Below, piece by piece: positions 6,786 to 10,227 of a stretch of DNA of 10,227 bases. Every line of letters starts with the position of its first letter. The stretch's first letter is position 1. The notes below the pieces were generated by a model, which worked only from the letters and a program-made list of their open reading frames with translations, ran no database searches and was not told where the DNA came from. This stretch comes from Gammaproteobacteria bacterium (GTDB lineage: Bacteria > Pseudomonadota > Gammaproteobacteria > Thiohalobacterales > Thiohalobacteraceae). The stretch lies in the NCBI GenBank assembly GCA_016214925.1, contig JACRMO010000230.1:1-10227 (forward strand), in the 5' to 3' direction. The position numbers and the translations under genes are program-made.

Positions 6786-7262
6786 GTGACTGACATGAAA
6801 CGCAGAACGCTCCTGAAAGGCACCCTGGCGCTTGGCGCACTGGGTATGGCATTCAGTGCCGGCCTGTTAACACCGCGCGCAGCACTCGCCGCCTGGCCCA
6901 AAGACGCCTTCGACGCCAAGACCGTCGACGACGCATTGAAGAGTTTGTTTGGCTCCACGCAACTCGAAGGCAGCGACAAGATCGTCTTCAAACAACTGCC
7001 GGAGATCGCCGAGAATGGCGCAGTCGTCCCGGTATCCGTTGAAGTCGCAATGGACGGCGTCGAATCGATCAGCATTCTCGCCGAAAAAAATGCCACGCCG
7101 CTCACGTCGTCTTATACGCTCGGCGCCGCGACCGAACCCTTTGTCGCAACACGCATCAAACTCGGCAAAACCACCAGTGTGATCGCGGTCGTCAAGGCCG
7201 GCGGAAAACTCTACAGCGCCGGCAAGGAAGTCAAAGTCACCATTGGCGGTTGCGGCGGCTGA
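6786..7262 (+). CDS. soxY: SoxY, covalent sulfur-substrate carrier
   Basis: SoxY has 158 residues and ends in the diagnostic flexible arm GGCGG, with C156 as the residue that carries the sulfur intermediates while docked with SoxZ. The N-terminus has a twin-arginine signal (KRRTLLKG), a hydrophobic stretch and cleavage after ALA near residue 35, so the folded SoxYZ complex is exported by Tat. I chose the GTG start at 6786 because GAGGAG (6772-6777) lies eight bases upstream; the in-frame ATG at 6795 would be 17 bases away. The Tat motif is retained with either start. C156 is the only cysteine, as expected. soxZ follows after 54 bp. Confidence 0.96.
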   Translation: MTDMKRRTLLKGTLALGALGMAFSAGLLTPRAALAAWPKDAFDAKTVDDALKSLFGSTQLEGSDKIVFKQLPEIAENGAVVPVSVEVAMDGVESISILAEKNATPLTSSYTLGAATEPFVATRIKLGKTTSVIAVVKAGGKLYSAGKEVKVTIGGCGG

Positions 7263-7316
7263 TCCGGATCGTCCAATCGCGCATCCACAACGAATCAGGC
7301 AAGAGGAAGCAGCAAC

Positions 7317-7631
7317 ATGGCCAACAAAATGAGAGTCGTCGCCAAACTGGCGGGGGATGTGACCACGGTAAAGGCGCTGGTCAAGCATCCGATGGATACC
7401 GGACAGGTCAAGGACAAGAAAACCGGGGAACTCATCCCGGCGCATTTCATCCAGGAAGTGACCTGCGAACACAATGGCAAGGTCGTCCTGAGCGCGCTCT
7501 GGGGCGTGGCGATATCCAAGGATCCCTACTTGTCGTTCCGCTTCAAAGGCGCGAAGGCGGGTGACAAATTCACGCTGAGCTGGGTGGACAATAAGGGCCA
7601 GCACGAATCCGCCGAAACGGTCATCGAGTAA
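7317..7631 (+). CDS. soxZ: SoxZ, partner of the SoxY carrier
   Basis: SoxZ has 104 residues, the usual family length. It is an immunoglobulin-like beta-sandwich that dimerises with SoxY. It has no signal peptide and is expected to travel to the periplasm with SoxY through Tat. Recognisable family segments are KALVKHPMDTGQVKD (residues 19-33), IPAHFIQEV and the C-terminal DKFTLSWVDN. There is one cysteine, C50, in the middle of the chain. An AGAGGA ribosome site (7302-7307) lies nine bases before the ATG. It sits between soxY and soxA, with 54- and 62-bp gaps, in a single transcription unit. Confidence 0.96.
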   Translation: MANKMRVVAKLAGDVTTVKALVKHPMDTGQVKDKKTGELIPAHFIQEVTCEHNGKVVLSALWGVAISKDPYLSFRFKGAKAGDKFTLSWVDNKGQHESAETVIE

Positions 7632-7693
7632 AAAAATACGGCGGACACATGCTCACGCATTCGCCCCCGCCCACCACCAAGGAGACACCATCC

Positions 7694-8530
7694 ATGAGAA
7701 AACTCCTGAGCATCGTCACGGTCCTCGGCATCGCCAGCGCCTTGCCGCACGCAGCCGCCGCCAGCCCGGAGCAGGATCTGAAGGAAATGCGCGCCCATTT
7801 CAAAAAGCAATTCCCGAACGTTCCTTTTGAAGAATACGGCAATGGCGTTTACGCCCTCGACCCCGGAGCCCGCGCCCAGTGGGAGGCCATCGAGGACTTC
7901 CCGCCGTATGAACTCGGCCTGGAGAATGGCAAAAAACTTTTCAACACGCCCTTCAAGAATGGCAAGACCTACGCCAGCTGTTTCCCCAATGGCGGCATCG
8001 GCATTCGCCAGAACTACCCGATGTTCGACACCAAGAAAGGCGAAGTGGTCACGTTGGAAAGTGCCATCAACGCTTGCCGCAAATCCAACACCGAGGAGCC
8101 GCTCAAGGATGGCAAGGGCGATATGGCCGACATCTCCGCGTACATGGCTTCCACCTCGCGCGGAATGAAGATGCATATCGTCGTCCCCAACGATCCGCGC
8201 GCGCGTGCCGCTTATGAACGTGGCAAGCAGCACTTCTATGCCAAACGTGGCCAACTCAACCTGGCCTGCGCGGACTGCCACATCAGCAGTGCCGGCAAGC
8301 ATATACGTGCCGACTTGCTGAGTCCGATGATCGGCCATGCCACGCACTTCCCCGTCTACCGTTCGGTATCGGGTGCGCTCGGCACGCTGCATGCCCGTTA
8401 TGAAGGCTGTAACACACAGGTGCGCGCCCAGCCGTTCAAACTCCAGAGCGATGAATACAAAGCGCTGGAGTATTTCGAGTCCTACATGAGCAACGGCCTG
8501 GAGGTCAACGGCCCGACCACGCGCAAGTAA
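7694..8530 (+). CDS. soxA: SoxA, monohaem-type subunit of the SoxAX cytochrome
   Basis: SoxA has 278 residues and is the larger SoxAX subunit that forms the SoxY-thiosulfate bond. A signal peptide spans about residues 1-23 (cleavage in the AAAS region). The second-domain haem motif is intact: C192-A-D-C195-H196. The catalytic cysteine lies in RYEGC239NTQ and would be the persulfide ligand of that haem. In the first domain, where dihaem SoxA proteins have CxxCH, only C96 (YASCFPNGG) and C128 (INACRKS) remain. These probably form a disulfide, which makes this the monohaem form. AAGGAG (7679-7684) lies nine bases before this ATG. An in-frame upstream ATG at 7649 lacks a ribosome site and would disrupt the signal peptide. 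A perfect 15-bp hairpin begins 14 bases after the stop. Confidence 0.96.
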   Translation: MRKLLSIVTVLGIASALPHAAAASPEQDLKEMRAHFKKQFPNVPFEEYGNGVYALDPGARAQWEAIEDFPPYELGLENGKKLFNTPFKNGKTYASCFPNGGIGIRQNYPMFDTKKGEVVTLESAINACRKSNTEEPLKDGKGDMADISAYMASTSRGMKMHIVVPNDPRARAAYERGKQHFYAKRGQLNLACADCHISSAGKHIRADLLSPMIGHATHFPVYRSVSGALGTLHARYEGCNTQVRAQPFKLQSDEYKALEYFESYMSNGLEVNGPTTRK

Positions 8531-8544
8531 ACAGCGGCTGTCCC

Positions 8545-8582
8545 CACGAACCCGGCCTGCGCACCAGGCCGGGTTCGTGTTT
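8545..8582 (+). terminator. Strong hairpin between soxA and soxB (terminator or attenuator)
   Basis: A perfect 15-bp GC-rich stem (8545-8559 with 8565-8579) with a 5-nt loop is followed by only TTT (8580-8582). It lies 14 bases after soxA stops and about 100 bases before soxB starts. It could terminate soxXYZA, reduce soxB transcription, or be a processing/stability hairpin that protects the upstream message. The short T-run makes full termination uncertain. Confidence 0.65.
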
Positions 8583-8622
8583 ATCAAGCCCGGAAAAACC
8601 CTTCCGGCATTGCTGCAATCTC

Positions 8623-8653
8623 CGCGCGTGGAATAGTCATCGATCGACGCGCG
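8623..8653. repeat. Inverted repeat in the soxB leader
   Basis: CGCGCGT (8623-8629) and ACGCGCG (8647-8653) form a 7-bp inverted repeat around a 17-nt spacer that contains the palindrome CGATCG. A smaller 6-bp dyad (CCGGAA/TTCCGG, 8590-8607) lies just upstream. The function is unknown; an operator or a leader hairpin is possible. Between the two, TTGCTG (8610-8615) and AATAGT (8632-8637), 16 bases apart, would be a weak soxB promoter. Confidence 0.3.
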
Positions 8654-8685
8654 TCACCTCTCACGTATCCAATGCGAGGTTTGCC

Positions 8686-10227
8686 ATGACCATCTCACGC
8701 CGTGAATTCCTGCAAATGCTGGCCATCGCCAGCGCCGCCGGCATCAGCCTGCCCGGCTGCGACTCCGGCTCCGACAGCGCCACGGGCAGGAGTGGTGGCA
8801 CGAAGCTCAACAGTGCGCCGAGCAATCTGTACGAACTGCCCGCCTTCGGCAACGTCTCCCTGCTGCACTACACCGACTGCCACGCCCAGTTGCTGCCCAT
8901 TTATTTCCGCGAACCGAACATCAACATCGGCGTCGGCGGCATGGCCGGCCATGCGCCGCATCTCGTCGGCGACGCCTTCCTCAAGGCCTATGGCATCGCC
9001 CCCGGCACACTCGACGCGTACGCCTTCACCTCCCTCGATTTCGTCGCCGCCGCGCGCCAATACGGCAAGGTCGGCGGCTTCGCCCATCTGGCCACGCTGA
9101 TCAAACAGATCCGTGCGCAACGCCCCGGCGCCTTGCTGCTCGACGGCGGCGATACCTGGCAGGGCTCTGCCACTTCGCTGTGGACCGGCGCGCAGGACAT
9201 GGTCGACGCGCAACTGTTACTCGGCGTCGACGTGATGACCGCGCATTGGGAAATGACTTACGGCGCCGAGCGCGTGCGCGAAATCGTCGACAAGGATTTC
9301 AAGGACCGCATCGACTTCGTCGCCCAGAACATCGTCGACACCGAATGGAACGAACCGGTGTTCAAACCCTATGTGATCCGCCCCATCAACGGCATACCGA
9401 CCGCGATCATCGGCCAGGCCTTCCCCTACACGCCGATCGCCAACCCGCGCCATTTCATCGCGCAATGGAGCTTCGGCATTCAGGACGAGAATATGCAGAG
9501 CATGGTCGATCAGGCGCGCGGTGAAGGTGCGCAGGTGGTCGTCGTGCTATCGCACAACGGCATGGATGTCGACCTCAAGATGGCCAGTCGCGTCACCGGC
9601 ATCGACGTCATCCTCGGCGGCCATACCCACGACGCCATCCCCGCGCCGGTCGTCGTCGCCAACGCCAGCGGCAAGACCCTGGTCACCAACGCCGGCTCCA
9701 ACGGCAAGTATCTCGCCGTGCTCGACCTCGACGTGAAGAACGGCAAACTCAGCGATTACCGCTACCGTCTGCTGCCGGTGTTCTCCAACTTGTTGGCCGC
9801 GGATGCGACGATGGCGGCGCATATCGACACAGTACGCGCGCCGTTCAAAGCCAAGCTCGATGAAAAACTCGCCGTCAGCGACGACCTGCTGTACCGCCGC
9901 GGCAATTTCAACGGCACCTTCGATCAACTCATCTGCGACGCCCTGCTCGACGTCGCCAGCGCCGAGATCGCCTTCTCGCCCGGCTTCCGTTGGGGCGTGA
10001 GCATCCTGCCGGGCGAGACCATCACCCTGGACCAGCTGATGACGCAGACCGCCATCACCTATCCGAACGTCACGCTCAACAGCATGAGTGGCGCACGCAT
10101 CAAGGAAATTCTCGAAGATGTCGCCGACAACCTGTTCAACCCGGACCCCTACTATCAACAGGGCGGCGACATGGTGCGTGTCGGCGGACTCAAATACAGC
10201 ATCGACCCCAGCGCCGCCATGGGCAGC
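8686..10227 (+). CDS. soxB: SoxB, dimanganese sulfate thiohydrolase, 3' end beyond the window
   Basis: The first 514 codons are present; SoxB proteins are usually around 560-575 residues, so little is missing. SoxB is a periplasmic enzyme of the 5'-nucleotidase metallophosphoesterase superfamily that hydrolyses the terminal sulfonate from SoxY-bound thiosulfate, releasing sulfate. The N-terminus has a Tat motif (SRREFLQ, residues 4-10). Metal-site motifs are all present: YTD64CH66AQ, GGD156TWQG, H187 in TAHWEMTYG, SH290NG and GGH312TH314. The 5'-nucleotidase C-terminal domain starts near residue 380. C25 in LPGCDSGSD looks like a lipobox, so the protein might be a Tat-exported lipoprotein. 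A CGAGG ribosome site (8675-8679) lies six bases before the ATG. It lies 155 bp after soxA, beyond a strong hairpin, so its expression may be partly independent. Confidence 0.97.
   Translation, partial: MTISRREFLQMLAIASAAGISLPGCDSGSDSATGRSGGTKLNSAPSNLYELPAFGNVSLLHYTDCHAQLLPIYFREPNINIGVGGMAGHAPHLVGDAFLKAYGIAPGTLDAYAFTSLDFVAAARQYGKVGGFAHLATLIKQIRAQRPGALLLDGGDTWQGSATSLWTGAQDMVDAQLLLGVDVMTAHWEMTYGAERVREIVDKDFKDRIDFVAQNIVDTEWNEPVFKPYVIRPINGIPTAIIGQAFPYTPIANPRHFIAQWSFGIQDENMQSMVDQARGEGAQVVVVLSHNGMDVDLKMASRVTGIDVILGGHTHDAIPAPVVVANASGKTLVTNAGSNGKYLAVLDLDVKNGKLSDYRYRLLPVFSNLLAADATMAAHIDTVRAPFKAKLDEKLAVSDDLLYRRGNFNGTFDQLICDALLDVASAEIAFSPGFRWGVSILPGETITLDQLMTQTAITYPNVTLNSMSGARIKEILEDVADNLFNPDPYYQQGGDMVRVGGLKYSIDPSAAMGS

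Noticed and set aside
6867..7604. Open 245-codon minus-strand frame across soxY and soxZ
   Set aside because: It covers two convincing genes and their gap in antisense, and shows no domain.
7526..8587. Open 353-codon frame on the minus strand across soxA
   Set aside because: It is fully antisense to soxA, which has clear haem motifs and a ribosome site; the frame encodes no recognisable domain and reflects GC-rich codon use.
9547..10158. Open 203-codon minus-strand frame across soxB
   Set aside because: It is antisense to well-conserved SoxB sequence and has a low-complexity translation rich in Val, Gly and Asp with no family signature.

Overview
The window comes from a Gram-negative sulfur oxidiser, most likely a beta- or gammaproteobacterial chemolithotroph. 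The evidence is a soxXYZA-soxB thiosulfate-oxidation cluster, a tusA/rhodanese pair, two FadL-type outer-membrane channels and a BepA-type periplasmic protease. Base composition is moderately high in GC. Species cannot be named from the sequence. No tRNA, rRNA, CRISPR array or insertion sequence is visible.

Left part (1-3650): the 5' end of a small secreted protein of unknown function runs off the left edge on the minus strand. A strong intrinsic terminator and a minus-strand FadL/TodX-family outer-membrane protein follow. A second, more canonical FadL protein is transcribed divergently on the plus strand. A bidirectional terminator closes this part.

Middle (3650-6150): on the minus strand are a single-domain rhodanese and then tusA. 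Together they suggest cytoplasmic handling of sulfane sulfur. An AT-rich perfect palindrome lies just upstream of the rhodanese gene and could be an operator. Divergent from the rhodanese is an M48 metalloprotease with a TPR-like tail (BepA type), involved in outer-membrane protein quality control.

Right part (6150-10227): a near-consensus sigma-70 promoter with a leader of about 108 nt precedes soxX, soxY, soxZ and soxA. A perfect 15-bp hairpin separates soxA from soxB, and soxB runs off the right edge after 514 codons. In the Sox pathway, SoxAX couples thiosulfate to the C-terminal cysteine of SoxY (in SoxYZ), and SoxB releases sulfate. No soxCD is visible. With rhodanese and TusA nearby, the remaining sulfane sulfur may be routed to the cytoplasm. 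The FadL proteins could admit hydrophobic substrates, conceivably including elemental sulfur, but that is inference.
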